From Alphaproteobacteria bacterium (GTDB taxonomy: Bacteria; Pseudomonadota; Alphaproteobacteria; Micavibrionales; Micavibrionaceae), in contig JAACQG010000008.1 of the NCBI GenBank assembly GCA_009995045.1, forward strand, positions 225 to 64,224: a DNA stretch of 64,000 nucleotides, given 5' to 3'. Each line of letters opens with the position of its first letter. Within the stretch, counting starts at the first letter, position 1. Of this stretch, positions 9,130 to 17,031 are shown piece after piece. The notes below the pieces were generated by a model that had not been told where the DNA came from, did not search any database, and saw only the letters and a list, made by a program, of their open reading frames with translations. Made by a program: the position numbers and the translations under genes.

Positions 9130-9729
9130 ATGTTTACAGGATTAATACAAGATATAGGCCGTGTGCGTTCCATTGATAAAGATGGGGATTGGCGCATTGT
9201 GATTGAAACGAATATGGATATGTCGCGCCATGATATCGGTGCGTCGATTGCGTGTTCCGGGTGCTGTTTGACGGTTGTTGAAAAGGGCGCGGATGCTGAT
9301 GGTGATTGGTTTGCTGTTGATGTGTCGCATGAAAGCCTCGGTTTGACCGTGATTGGGTCATGGGAGGAGGGCGCGCGCGTCAATCTTGAGCCTTCGCTTC
9401 GCCTTGGTGATGAGATGGGCGGGCATATTGTTTCGGGGCATGTCGATGGATTGGCTGAATTAACCGAGATCAAGGAAGATCATGATTCTTGGCGTTTAAG
9501 TATCAGGGTGCCACATGATTTGGCGGGATTTATTGCCTCGAAAGGATCGGTTGCGCTTGACGGGATTTCATTGACGGTGAACGAAGTTGAGGGTGATGTC
9601 TTTGGTGTGAATATTATTCCACATACATGGGAACACACGACGCTTTCGAATCGTCGTGTGGGCGATAATTTAAATTTAGAGATTGATATGCTGGCCCGAT
9701 ACGTGGCAAGAATGCTTCAACAAAGATAA
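9130..9729 (+). CDS. ribE: Riboflavin synthase alpha chain
   Basis: It dismutates two 6,7-dimethyl-8-ribityllumazine molecules to riboflavin plus the pyrimidine. The 199 residues show the family's internal duplication: MFTGLIQDIGRV starts the first lumazine-binding barrel, and GGHIVSGHVDG starts the second. SKGSVALDGISLTVNEVE is the matching C-barrel motif. It lies 15 bp downstream of ribD and 12 bp upstream of ribH. No ribBA lies between ribE and ribH, where many alphaproteobacteria have it. Confidence 0.96.
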   Translation: MFTGLIQDIGRVRSIDKDGDWRIVIETNMDMSRHDIGASIACSGCCLTVVEKGADADGDWFAVDVSHESLGLTVIGSWEEGARVNLEPSLRLGDEMGGHIVSGHVDGLAELTEIKEDHDSWRLSIRVPHDLAGFIASKGSVALDGISLTVNEVEGDVFGVNIIPHTWEHTTLSNRRVGDNLNLEIDMLARYVARMLQQR

Positions 9730-9741
9730 GAGTTTTCCGAT

Positions 9742-10188
9742 ATGTCTAAAAAAATTGCTGTTTTAACTGCCTCTTGGCATGTGTCTATTGTTGGTTCTGC
9801 CGAGGATGGGTTTGTGAATGCGATGGTTGAAGCGGGGTATGATCGCGCGGATATTAAGGTGATTAAGGTTCCTGGTGCGCTTGAGATACCGCTTGCGGGT
9901 AAGATTGCGCTTGAGAGTGGGTTTGATGTTGCGGTTGGGATCGGGTTTGTGACTGACGGTAAGATTTATCATCGTGAGTATGTTGCGCATACCGTGGTGC
10001 AGAGCATTTTGGATGTGTCCATCCAAGTGAACAAGCCGTTTTTGTCTGTTGTTCTGGCGCCGCAAAATTATACTGAAGGTGACGCCGATGATGAGGCATG
10101 GTTTGTTGATCATATGGTGATTAAAGGGCAAGAGGCAGCGCAGGCGTGTATGCAGATGCTGAATGTTATTCCAGAGATTAAGGTGTAA
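9742..10188 (+). CDS. ribH: 6,7-dimethyl-8-ribityllumazine synthase, RibH2-like
   Basis: Lumazine synthase joins the pyrimidine intermediate with dihydroxybutanone phosphate. At 148 residues, the conserved VPGALEIPLAGK is present. The rest follows the RibH2 (type II, Brucella/Mesorhizobium) pattern rather than RibH1: ASWHVSIV near the start, FVTDGKIYHREYVAHTVV instead of VIRGxTxHFDYV, and MVIKGQEAAQACMQ at the end. In Brucella, RibH1 sits in the rib operon and RibH2 elsewhere; here the RibH2-like form occupies the operon position. The candidate active-site His is in IYHREY. Confidence 0.9.
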   Translation: MSKKIAVLTASWHVSIVGSAEDGFVNAMVEAGYDRADIKVIKVPGALEIPLAGKIALESGFDVAVGIGFVTDGKIYHREYVAHTVVQSILDVSIQVNKPFLSVVLAPQNYTEGDADDEAWFVDHMVIKGQEAAQACMQMLNVIPEIKV

Positions 10189-10193
10189 GCAGC

Positions 10194-10670
10194 GTGTCAG
10201 AAGCAGAAAAAGAGATATCAGCAGATAAACCATCTCATAAGGCGCAAGTGCTTTCTGCGCGATTATTGGCGGTGCAGGCGCTTTACCAGATGAAGCAAAA
10301 TAAGCAGCCAGTTAAAACTGTTTATGATGAATATATTTTACATCGCAGTGAGCAGGAAGTTGACGGGCAGAAGCTTGTTACGCCTGATGGCGCGTTGTTT
10401 AAGCAGATCCTTTACGGGGTTGAAGAGCGCTATGTCGAGCTTGATGCGGTGATGAAGGCTAACCTTAAGAAAGATGCGAGTGATCGCTTTGTTGAGCCGT
10501 TATTATATTCCGTGTTGTTATGCGGTGCGTATGAGTTATTGGCGCATTCGGATATTGATGCGCCGATTATCATCAATGACTATTTGAATGTGGGGCATGC
10601 GTTTTTTGAAAAGAACGAGGTTGCGCTCATCAATGGTGTGCTGGATTCTCTGGCTAAGCTTTTTCGTTAA
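10194..10670 (+). CDS. nusB: Transcription antitermination factor NusB
   Basis: NusB binds boxA RNA with S10 (NusE) and promotes processive rRNA transcription. The 158-residue all-helical protein has SARLLAVQALYQMKQ near the start, the central LLCGAYELLAHSDIDAPIIINDYL, and HAFFEKNEVALINGVLDSLAK at the end. It starts at GTG (10194), 5 bp after the ribH stop. Its position directly behind ribH is the standard rib-nusB linkage. Confidence 0.95.
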   Translation: MSEAEKEISADKPSHKAQVLSARLLAVQALYQMKQNKQPVKTVYDEYILHRSEQEVDGQKLVTPDGALFKQILYGVEERYVELDAVMKANLKKDASDRFVEPLLYSVLLCGAYELLAHSDIDAPIIINDYLNVGHAFFEKNEVALINGVLDSLAKLFR

Positions 10671-10823
10671 AATTTGATCGTATTATATCGTGCAGACGAC
10701 TTATGTCTGTGCGCATGCGTTATGTTAATTTATCTCAAATTGTATCTAATATAAACCCGTCCTTAATATGTTGCAGTGTATCATAATAATCAGGGTTCAA
10801 ATCAATGTTGGGGTTAGTACGTA

Positions 10824-11297
10824 ATGAAATTAATTATGATGATAATAGGTGCGCTTGTTGTCCTCGCCGGTGGCGGGGCAGGGGCGTATTTTTATTTTAA
10901 TAGTGAAGCAGAAGCTTCTACACCTGCGGCTGAGCACAAAGAGGCCAAAAAGAAGAAAAAAGATCATGGCGACGAGGCGCATTATGAATATGTAGAGCTT
11001 GATCCTTTGATCTTGCCGATTGTTGACAAAAGCGGCGTTAGCCAAGTGGTAAGCATGGTGGTCGCGCTTGAGGTGGAAGCAGCGAATGCGGCGAAGGTTA
11101 CCTCGCTCGCTCCTAAGCTTAAGGACGCATATATTCAAGATTTATACGGAATGTTGAGCGAGCAGGCCGCGCTTAAAGGCGGCGTTATTCAGGTTGGCTA
11201 CATTAAAAAGCGCCTCAATGCGATTAGCCAAGAGGTTATGCATGATGGTGAGATTAACGATGTTTTGCTTCAGGTGGTGCAGCAGCGTCCAATTTAA
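10824..11297 (+). CDS. fliL: FliL-family flagellar basal body-associated protein
   Basis: FliL is a single-pass inner-membrane protein that surrounds the stator and supports motor torque. The 157 residues show a short cytoplasmic start, one membrane helix (about residues 3-26), a lysine/alanine-rich linker (KEAKKKKKDHGDEAH), then the FliL domain beginning YVELDPLILPIVDKSG and ending NDVLLQVVQQRP. It is alone: no basal-body gene is adjacent, and a terminator follows immediately. motA at the left edge is the only other flagellar gene in the window. Confidence 0.85.
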   Translation: MKLIMMIIGALVVLAGGGAGAYFYFNSEAEASTPAAEHKEAKKKKKDHGDEAHYEYVELDPLILPIVDKSGVSQVVSMVVALEVEAANAAKVTSLAPKLKDAYIQDLYGMLSEQAALKGGVIQVGYIKKRLNAISQEVMHDGEINDVLLQVVQQRPI

Positions 11298-11345
11298 GGA
11301 ATTATACAGTTTTGATGTGAACCCTCTATAATACATCAACACTCT

Positions 11346-11379
11346 CCCCGCTTGGTTTAGGCCGAGCGGGGACTTTTTT
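11346..11379. terminator. Intrinsic terminator after fliL
   Basis: CCCCGCT (11346-11352) pairs with AGCGGGG (11365-11371) around a 12-nt loop, followed by ACTTTTTT. It ends the fliL transcript and lies against the convergent bamE end. Confidence 0.9.
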
Positions 11380-11381
11380 GT

Positions 11382-11879
11382 TTAAATCCCGCCTCCGGTT
11401 GTGGCTGCGCTGCTATTTTGTTGAGGGTTAAACTTCCCGAGATTGCCGAGAAGCTCTTGAGCGAGTGTGCGCTCATTCCCGTGTGTTATGGTTTTATCGC
11501 GGACATATGGGATATTGAGGCGTTTGCGATCAATTTCTTCGATATCCGTGAGCGTGCCTTCGTCGTTAAATGCGACGAGGAAGATGCGCTCTTTTGTGAC
11601 CTTCGGGTCGAAGATGCCGCGTTTTTCAGTTTCTTGACCGATGTAATACCAAACTTTGGGATCAAATGTGGATTTGGTGGTCGGGGAGCCAAGGGTGCGC
11701 AAGACGTCTGAGCGTTTGGATTCGTTTACTTTGATCTCTTCAATTTGGTAATTTTCCAGCATATTGCCGCGTTGTGACACTGTTGGCGTGCATGCGCTTA
11801 ACGCGGTTGTGCCCACAAGTAAGGCGATTGGGATGAGAAAAAGGTTTTTATTTTGCTTGATGACTTGCATATTGCTCAC
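11382..11879 (-). CDS. bamE: Outer membrane assembly lipoprotein BamE (SmpA/OmlA)
   Basis: BamE is a small lipoprotein of the BAM complex that folds outer membrane beta-barrels. The 165-residue protein has a lipoprotein signal ending in the lipobox LSAC at about residue 30. The SmpA/OmlA core follows: SKRSDVLRTLGSPTTKSTFDPKVWYYI, then a glycine-rich tail. MSNMQ could start at the second Met, three residues in. It is divergent from the CBP3 gene, the usual arrangement in alphaproteobacteria. Confidence 0.9.
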   Translation of the reverse strand: MSNMQVIKQNKNLFLIPIALLVGTTALSACTPTVSQRGNMLENYQIEEIKVNESKRSDVLRTLGSPTTKSTFDPKVWYYIGQETEKRGIFDPKVTKERIFLVAFNDEGTLTDIEEIDRKRLNIPYVRDKTITHGNERTLAQELLGNLGKFNPQQNSSAATTGGGI

Positions 11880-11932
11880 TACTTCTTTCTATAAAGATAT
11901 ATATAGCTATAGCGGATGCGGGTAGGAAATCA

Positions 11933-12457
11933 ATGTTTGGTCTGTTGAAAAAGAAAAATCCATATGAACAAGATGCGCGGGCGGTCTATGAGCGTTTGAT
12001 GGCGGCGTCGCGTAAGCCTGTTTTATACACGGATATGGGCGTGCCAGATACATTTGATGGGCGCTTCGATTGTTTGATTGCGCATACGTTCATGGTGGTT
12101 GAGGTTTTGAACGAAAAAGATCTTGGGCGGGCGGATGTTTTTAATCAGGCGTTGTTTGACCGCATTTTTGTGCAAATGCATGTGACTTTGCGTGAGATTG
12201 GTGTGGGGGATGTTGGCATTCCAAAGCATCAACAAAAGATGATGAAAGCGTTCAACGGGCGTGTGCATGCTTATTCTGAAGCGCTCACAACGGGAGCGCT
12301 CAAGGAATCACTGGTTCGTAATCTTTACGGCACTGTTGATTCGCCTAGTGATGATGACGTTCAGGCGTTTGCGCGTTATATGATGAATAACATCGAGCGT
12401 TTGCGGGCGTTGGATTTTGATGAGATTGTTAATAAAGAAAATTTATTTGAGATTTAA
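11933..12457 (+). CDS. Ubiquinol-cytochrome c chaperone family protein (CBP3/UQCC1-like)
   Basis: The family assists assembly of the cytochrome bc1 complex; the mitochondrial relatives CBP3/UQCC1 bind newly made cytochrome b. In the 174 residues, TFDGRFDCLIAHTFMVVEVL and the following FDRIFVQMHVTLREIGVGDVGIPKHQQKMMKAF block (listed here as domain landmarks) mark the family, and the rest is helical. It is transcribed with the DUF177 gene 3 bp downstream and is divergent from bamE. The presence of this gene implies an aerobic bc1 respiratory chain. Confidence 0.88.
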   Translation: MFGLLKKKNPYEQDARAVYERLMAASRKPVLYTDMGVPDTFDGRFDCLIAHTFMVVEVLNEKDLGRADVFNQALFDRIFVQMHVTLREIGVGDVGIPKHQQKMMKAFNGRVHAYSEALTTGALKESLVRNLYGTVDSPSDDDVQAFARYMMNNIERLRALDFDEIVNKENLFEI

Positions 12458-12460
12458 AGT

Positions 12461-13051
12461 ATGAGTGAAATTTTAGAATCAGAATGGTCACATTTTATCG
12501 AGGCGGATGACGTTAGCCATGAGGTTGTGCGTCTTTCGATTACCCCGAATAAAGAAGAGCGCAAAAATTTGGTGCGGCGTCTTGGTATATTGGGCATTGA
12601 GATGTTGAAGGCAGATTTAGTGCTTAAGCGTGAGCAGGGCGGTTTGGTTGTTCATATTAAAGGGCATATTCTTGCAACGCTTAAGCAATCTTGTGTGGTC
12701 AGTATGGATGAGATTGAAACCAAGGTGAATGAGACGTTTGAGGCGTGGTTTGCTGATCCTGATCAGGCGGTTGCCTTGGCTAAGGTTAAGCATGATAAGC
12801 AGGTTAAAGCCAATGGCGAGACACCGATCATTGATGAATCCGACGACCCGGAACGCATCATTGATGGCAAGATTGATTTGGGTGAAGTTGTTACTCAGCA
12901 TTTGTCATTGGCGATTAATCCCTATCCGCATAAAGAGGGCGTGAATTACGAATATGGGGATGATGAACCGCATAAAGTGCCCGAGGCATTTAAGAATAAC
13001 CCGTTCGCCGCATTGAAGGATTGGAAATCTAAATTGGAGAAGGGGGAATAA
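12461..13051 (+). CDS. yceD: DUF177 (YceD) family protein
   Basis: A 196-residue member of the YceD/DUF177 family, linked in bacteria and plants to 23S rRNA or ribosomal large-subunit maturation and normally encoded beside rpmF, as here. The central segment IKGHILATLKQSCVVSMDEI, with one Cys, and the acidic block ADPDQ are typical. A charged C-terminus (NPFAALKDWKSKLEKG) follows. It lies 3 bp after the CBP3 stop and 66 bp before rpmF. Confidence 0.85.
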   Translation: MSEILESEWSHFIEADDVSHEVVRLSITPNKEERKNLVRRLGILGIEMLKADLVLKREQGGLVVHIKGHILATLKQSCVVSMDEIETKVNETFEAWFADPDQAVALAKVKHDKQVKANGETPIIDESDDPERIIDGKIDLGEVVTQHLSLAINPYPHKEGVNYEYGDDEPHKVPEAFKNNPFAALKDWKSKLEKGE

Positions 13052-13117
13052 ATAACTTGCATTCGGTATGCGAATTCGTTATCTACTCCACTCAAGATTA
13101 ATTAAAGGATAAGAGCT

Positions 13118-13297
13118 ATGGCTGTTCCAAAGAGAAAAACAACTAAATCAAAGCGCAACATGCGCCGCGCACATGATGCACTCACTGTTGAAAACTGGGT
13201 TGAAGATGCACATTCAGGCGAGCCTAAGCGCCGTCACCACATCGACCTTAAAACAGGCATGTATAAAGGCCGTCAGGTTATTGAAGGCCGTGATTAA
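13118..13297 (+). CDS. rpmF: 50S ribosomal protein L32
   Basis: A small basic large-subunit ribosomal protein of 59 residues. It begins [20 protein letters not shown], the classic L32 start, and continues with [22 protein letters not shown]. It lacks the zinc CxxC pairs found in some L32 forms (the zinc-free type is common in proteobacteria). AAAGGATAAGAG lies upstream. It is placed in the conserved DUF177-rpmF-plsX-fabH cluster, but a terminator separates it from plsX. Confidence 0.97.
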   Translation: MAVPKRKTTKSKRNMRRAHDALTVENWVEDAHSGEPKRRHHIDLKTGMYKGRQVIEGRD

Positions 13298-13327
13298 TTC
13301 ACTATAATCTATTTAGATTATGATGAA

Positions 13328-13356
13328 GCCTGCATTATAATGATGCAGGCTTTTTA
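13328..13356 (+). terminator. Intrinsic terminator after rpmF
   Basis: GCCTGCAT (13328-13335) and ATGCAGGC (13343-13350) form a perfect 8-bp stem with a 7-nt loop, followed by five T. It separates rpmF transcription, at least in part, from plsX. Confidence 0.92.
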
Positions 13357-13392
13357 ACGCCAAAACGATTCTTGTTTTAAAGAGGGTTCAAT

Positions 13393-14430
13393 TTGTCTTT
13401 AACCATTACAATTGCATTGGATGCCATGGGCGGTGATCACGGGGTTGATAGCGTGATTCCCGGGGCTGCATTATGTGTGAAGGCCAATCCTGATTTGCGG
13501 TTTTTGTTGTTTGGTGAGCGGGCAAAAATTGCAAATGCCTTAAAGGGGCATGATGCATTGATTGCCGCTTCAGAAATTATTCATACAGATACATATATCA
13601 AAAGCGATGAAAAGCCTTCTACGGCGCTTCGTTCCAGCAAAGGCACATCTATGCGCCTAGCGATTGAGGCGGTGCAGGACGGGCGGGCGCAGGCGGTTGT
13701 ATCGGCGGGCAATACGGGCGCGCTGATGGCGCTGTCTAAGATGGTGCTTAAAACGGTGCCTGGTATTCATCGTCCTGCCATTGCGAGCTTGTGGCCGACG
13801 GTTAGCGGTTCAACGGTTATGCTTGATTTGGGTGCGAATGTATTGGTGGATGCGGAAAATTTGGCGCAGTTTGCAGTGCTTGGCGCGGTGTTTGCGAAGG
13901 CGCATAATCCCGCTATATCGGTTCCGACTGTCGGCCTGTTGAATGTTGGATCGGAAGAGACCAAAGGGCCGGATCATGTGCGCGGCGCGGCGGAGATTTT
14001 GTCTAATGTTGATTTTCCCGGCCATTATTACGGCTTTGTTGAGGGCAATGACATCACCAAGGGTACGGTCGATGTTATCGTGTGTGATGGCTATGCGGGT
14101 AATATCGCGCTAAAGACAGCCGAGGGGGTTGGTCAGTTTTTTGGTGACGGGCTGAAGGCTTCGTTGAAAGCGAATCTTTTGTCGATGATTGGGGCGGTTT
14201 TTGCGTCTGGCTCGCTTAAGGCGTTTAAGAACAGGGTTGATCCGCGTTTGTATAATGGCGGTGTTTTTCTTGGGCTTAACGGTTTATGTGTCAAAAGCCA
14301 TGGCGGATGCGATGCGCTTGCGTTCTCATCTGCGGTCAAACTGGCGGCGGAGCTTGCGCGGCATGGGTATGTCGAGACGGTCACCACTGATATTAACAAT
14401 CTGATTTCCCAAGAATCATTCCTTTCATAG
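13393..14430 (+). CDS. plsX: Phosphate acyltransferase PlsX
   Basis: PlsX makes acyl-phosphate from acyl-ACP for phosphatidic acid synthesis (with PlsY). The 345 residues show IALDAMGGDHG at the start, VVSAGNTGALMALSKMVLK, GLLNVGSEETKGPDHVR and IVCDGYAGNIALKTAEG. It starts at TTG (13393), with AGAGGG about 6 nt upstream; no ATG nearby fits the family start. It lies 13 bp before fabH. Confidence 0.95.
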   Translation: MSLTITIALDAMGGDHGVDSVIPGAALCVKANPDLRFLLFGERAKIANALKGHDALIAASEIIHTDTYIKSDEKPSTALRSSKGTSMRLAIEAVQDGRAQAVVSAGNTGALMALSKMVLKTVPGIHRPAIASLWPTVSGSTVMLDLGANVLVDAENLAQFAVLGAVFAKAHNPAISVPTVGLLNVGSEETKGPDHVRGAAEILSNVDFPGHYYGFVEGNDITKGTVDVIVCDGYAGNIALKTAEGVGQFFGDGLKASLKANLLSMIGAVFASGSLKAFKNRVDPRLYNGGVFLGLNGLCVKSHGGCDALAFSSAVKLAAELARHGYVETVTTDINNLISQESFLS

Positions 14431-14443
14431 AAAATTTTTATTT

Positions 14444-15415
14444 ATGCCTATTCAATCTGTTATTTTATCTACTGGTTCCTATCTTCCCGAAAAAATCATG
14501 ACCAATAGCGATCTTGAAAAGATTGTTGATACGACTGACGCATGGATCACGCAGCGCAGCGGTATTCAATCACGCCATATCGCGGCGGATGATGAGAGCA
14601 CGGCGGATTTGGCGATTGCGGCGGCGAAGGATGCGATGGAGCGTGGGAATATTGATCCATTGAGCATTGATGGTGTGATTGTGGCGACGACGACGCCGGA
14701 TCAGACATTTCCATCCGTCGCGGTCAAGGTGCAGGCGGCGCTTGGGTTGCCGGTTGGTTTGGCGTTTGATGTGCAGGCGGTGTGTACGGGGTTTGTGTAT
14801 GCGCTTGCGACGGCGAATAATTTTATAATCGCGGGGCAGGCAAAGCGGATTTTGGTTGTCGGCGCGGAGAAAATGTCTTCGATTGTGGATTGGACGGATC
14901 GCACAACATGCGTCTTGTTTGCCGATGGTGCGGGCGCGGTTGTTTTGGACGCGCAAGAGGCGGAGAGTAACGGCAATCGCGGTGTTTTATCGACGCATCT
15001 TTATGCCAACGGCACTATGCGTGATTTGCTTTACACCAATGGCGGGCCATCATCGACGGGGGATGCGGGGCATATCATCATGCATGGACGTGAAGTGTTT
15101 AAATATGCAGTGACGTATATGGCGGATGCGGTGAATGAGGCGTTGGCGGCGAATGATGTTGCGGCGGCGGATATTGACTGGCTTGTGCCGCATCAGGCGA
15201 ATATCCGCATTATCGAAGCCACGGCGAAGAAGCTGGATATGGATATTAACAAGGTTGTTGTGACGGTGGATCATCATGGCAACACATCGGCGGCATCAAT
15301 CCCGCTGGCTTTGCATGAAGCGGTTGCGGATGGGCGGATACAGCAAGGGCAGCTTGTTTTGCTTGAGGCGATGGGCGGCGGTTTGACGTGGGGATCGGCG
15401 CTGGTTCGGTTTTAG
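14444..15415 (+). CDS. fabH: Beta-ketoacyl-ACP synthase III
   Basis: FabH starts fatty acid synthesis by condensing acetyl-CoA with malonyl-ACP. In the 323 residues, the catalytic triad is visible: Cys at about 114 in DVQAVCTGFVYAL, His in WLVPHQANIRI and Asn in VDHHGNTSAASIPLAL. GGGLTWGSALVRF at the end is typical. It is co-transcribed with plsX. Confidence 0.97.
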   Translation: MPIQSVILSTGSYLPEKIMTNSDLEKIVDTTDAWITQRSGIQSRHIAADDESTADLAIAAAKDAMERGNIDPLSIDGVIVATTTPDQTFPSVAVKVQAALGLPVGLAFDVQAVCTGFVYALATANNFIIAGQAKRILVVGAEKMSSIVDWTDRTTCVLFADGAGAVVLDAQEAESNGNRGVLSTHLYANGTMRDLLYTNGGPSSTGDAGHIIMHGREVFKYAVTYMADAVNEALAANDVAAADIDWLVPHQANIRIIEATAKKLDMDINKVVVTVDHHGNTSAASIPLALHEAVADGRIQQGQLVLLEAMGGGLTWGSALVRF

Positions 15416-15499
15416 ATCCCGATGCTTTTATTTTGCTGAAGAAACAGCGCTAGTCCCTTGAAGAAGAATCCTTTTTTGGGGGTAAGGTTGTCGTTGTTA

Positions 15500-15528
15500 T
15501 TGACGGCTTAAGCTGTGGCGCTTATCAT
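15500..15528 (+). promoter_or_regulatory. Probable sigma70 promoter of ihfA
   Basis: TTGACG (15500-15505) and TATCAT (15523-15528) are separated by 17 bp, each one base off consensus. They lie about 30 bp before the ihfA start. Confidence 0.6.
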
Positions 15529-15558
15529 TAATATATTCAAATCAACAGGAGTATGGAT

Positions 15559-15852
15559 ATGGACAACCGTACAATCACGCGCGCAGACTTGGCGGAAGCC
15601 GTATATGAGGAAGTTGGACTTTCTCGTAATGAATCCTCTGACTTGGTTGAGGCGGTTCTCGATGAGATCGCGGATACGCTTGTTACAGGTGAGAATGTGA
15701 AGATTTCTTCATTCGGTAGCTTTTCTATTCGTGAAAAGGGTGAGCGCATTGGTCGCAACCCGAAAACTGGCGTGGAAGTGCCGATTTCTCCGCGTAAGGT
15801 TTTGGTGTTTAAGGCATCACATGTCCTCAAAGATAGAATTAATAAAGGGTAG
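15559..15852 (+). CDS. ihfA: Integration host factor subunit alpha
   Basis: IHF-alpha forms a DNA-bending heterodimer with IHF-beta. From ATG 15559 it is 97 residues: [18 protein letters not shown], the beta-arm region [20 protein letters not shown], and [18 protein letters not shown]. An ATG two codons upstream (15553) is only 1 nt from the AGGAG at 15547-15551, while 15559 is 7 nt from it, so the second start is chosen. The fabH-ihfA-merR order is conserved in alphaproteobacteria. Confidence 0.94.
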   Translation: MDNRTITRADLAEAVYEEVGLSRNESSDLVEAVLDEIADTLVTGENVKISSFGSFSIREKGERIGRNPKTGVEVPISPRKVLVFKASHVLKDRINKG

Positions 15853-15861
15853 ATTAAGACA

Positions 15862-16449
15862 ATGGATCAGCAAAAGTCGCAGAGTGTTTCCGGTCAGGTA
15901 AACTGGAATCGGGACAATAACACCGTAGAGAGTAAGCCCGCTGCCGCGAATGAAGCGCGTGTAAAAGGGCCGTTGACGGGCAAAGATGTTTCAGATCAAG
16001 TGCGCAGCGCACGGTCAAGCTCGCGCCGTTCACGCAAATCCGAAGGCGCTTTTCGTACGATTAGCGAAGTTGCCGATGTTTTGGATGTACAACAGCATGT
16101 CCTGCGTTTCTGGGAAACCAAATTTAGCCAAATTCGCCCGTTAAAGCGTGGTGGTGGCCGTCGTTATTATCGCCCTGAAGATTTGGCGTTGCTAACGCGT
16201 ATTCACCATTTGCTCTACACCGAAGGGTATACCATCAAGGGTGTGCAGAAGCTTTTGAAGGAGCAGGGCAAGAAAGCGGTTGTCGAGGCCGCGACAGTAG
16301 CTCCTGCAAACGCACAGCCAAAAAGCGATGACGCCGCAAAGGTGCAAGCCAAAACGGTACGTGAAGGGCTTAGCTCTTCTCAGCGTTCATTGCTTGAGAG
16401 CACTTTGGATGAATTGAAGTCGCTTCGTAAGATGGTTGCGTCCAAATAA
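15862..16449 (+). CDS. MerR-family transcriptional regulator
   Basis: A 195-residue protein with a MerR-type winged helix at about residues 65-135: [41 protein letters not shown] and [20 protein letters not shown]. Unlike classic MerR proteins it has no cysteine effector site. The N-terminus (serine/arginine-rich) and C-terminus look disordered apart from a short final helix. It starts 9 bp after ihfA and is probably co-transcribed. This uncharacterised MerR is a fixed neighbour of ihfA across alphaproteobacteria. Confidence 0.9.
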   Translation: MDQQKSQSVSGQVNWNRDNNTVESKPAAANEARVKGPLTGKDVSDQVRSARSSSRRSRKSEGAFRTISEVADVLDVQQHVLRFWETKFSQIRPLKRGGGRRYYRPEDLALLTRIHHLLYTEGYTIKGVQKLLKEQGKKAVVEAATVAPANAQPKSDDAAKVQAKTVREGLSSSQRSLLESTLDELKSLRKMVASK

Positions 16450-16517
16450 TTCTTCATGGATTTTGCGGCAATTGTGTTTGCTTTCGCTTATCATTTCCTT
16501 TAGTAATTCTCACGTGT

Positions 16518-16594
16518 CGGAACGTGGCGTAGTCTGGTAGCGCACTCGCCTGGGGGGCGAGGGGTCGTGGGTTCAAATCCCGCCGTTCCGACCA
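16518..16594 (+). tRNA. tRNA-Pro (anticodon GGG)
   Basis: A 77-nt cloverleaf. The acceptor CGGAACG pairs with CGTTCCG, the anticodon stem CTCGC/GCGAG encloses the loop CTGGGGG, the TTCAAAT T-loop is present, and the 3' CCA is encoded. Confidence 0.97.
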
Positions 16595-16776
16595 TCTTTT
16601 GTTTTCATTCAGATTTAGCCTTAAAAGCCTGATGTGGTTTACATTCATTTGAGCCCACTTCTTTTTATAGACTCTAATTACTTTGCTGTATTCAATCGTG
16701 GCTGAGCGTCATTTTCTTGACTTTTTTTACGCTTTACTGATATCTGTTGGTCATAACTTATGTGATTGGAAATGTT

Positions 16777-17031
16777 ATGTCTTGGATGCGTGATCAATTT
16801 ACGTCTAAACGCGGGGCGATTTTAGTGGGGGCTTTAGCGGTTGCGGCTCTTGGTGGTTGCGCTCGGCAAGGCAATCATAGCTATGTGCCGCTGCCGGAAC
16901 CAAAAGAGCCGACAAAGCTTATTGGTGCGCTTAATGATGCTGCTGGATGTAAGACAAATGATGATTCATGTCGCACACAATTGGGCCGGGGCATTTTGTG
17001 GGGCGGTGCGATTGGTGCTTTGGTGCGTTAA
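16777..17031 (+). CDS. Small lipoprotein of unknown function
   Basis: An 84-residue protein with a positively charged start, a hydrophobic core and the lipobox ALGGC (lipid-modified Cys at about residue 28). The mature part is only about 57 residues, with a Cys pair (AAGCKTNDDSCRTQ) that could form a disulphide and a glycine-rich hydrophobic end. Its stop overlaps the dusB start by one base (TAATG), so the two are translationally coupled. A promoter-like TTGACT/TATCTG (16717-16746, 18-bp spacing) lies upstream. The frame is open to 16747, but ATG 16777 fits a lipoprotein signal. Confidence 0.7.
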   Translation: MSWMRDQFTSKRGAILVGALAVAALGGCARQGNHSYVPLPEPKEPTKLIGALNDAAGCKTNDDSCRTQLGRGILWGGAIGALVR

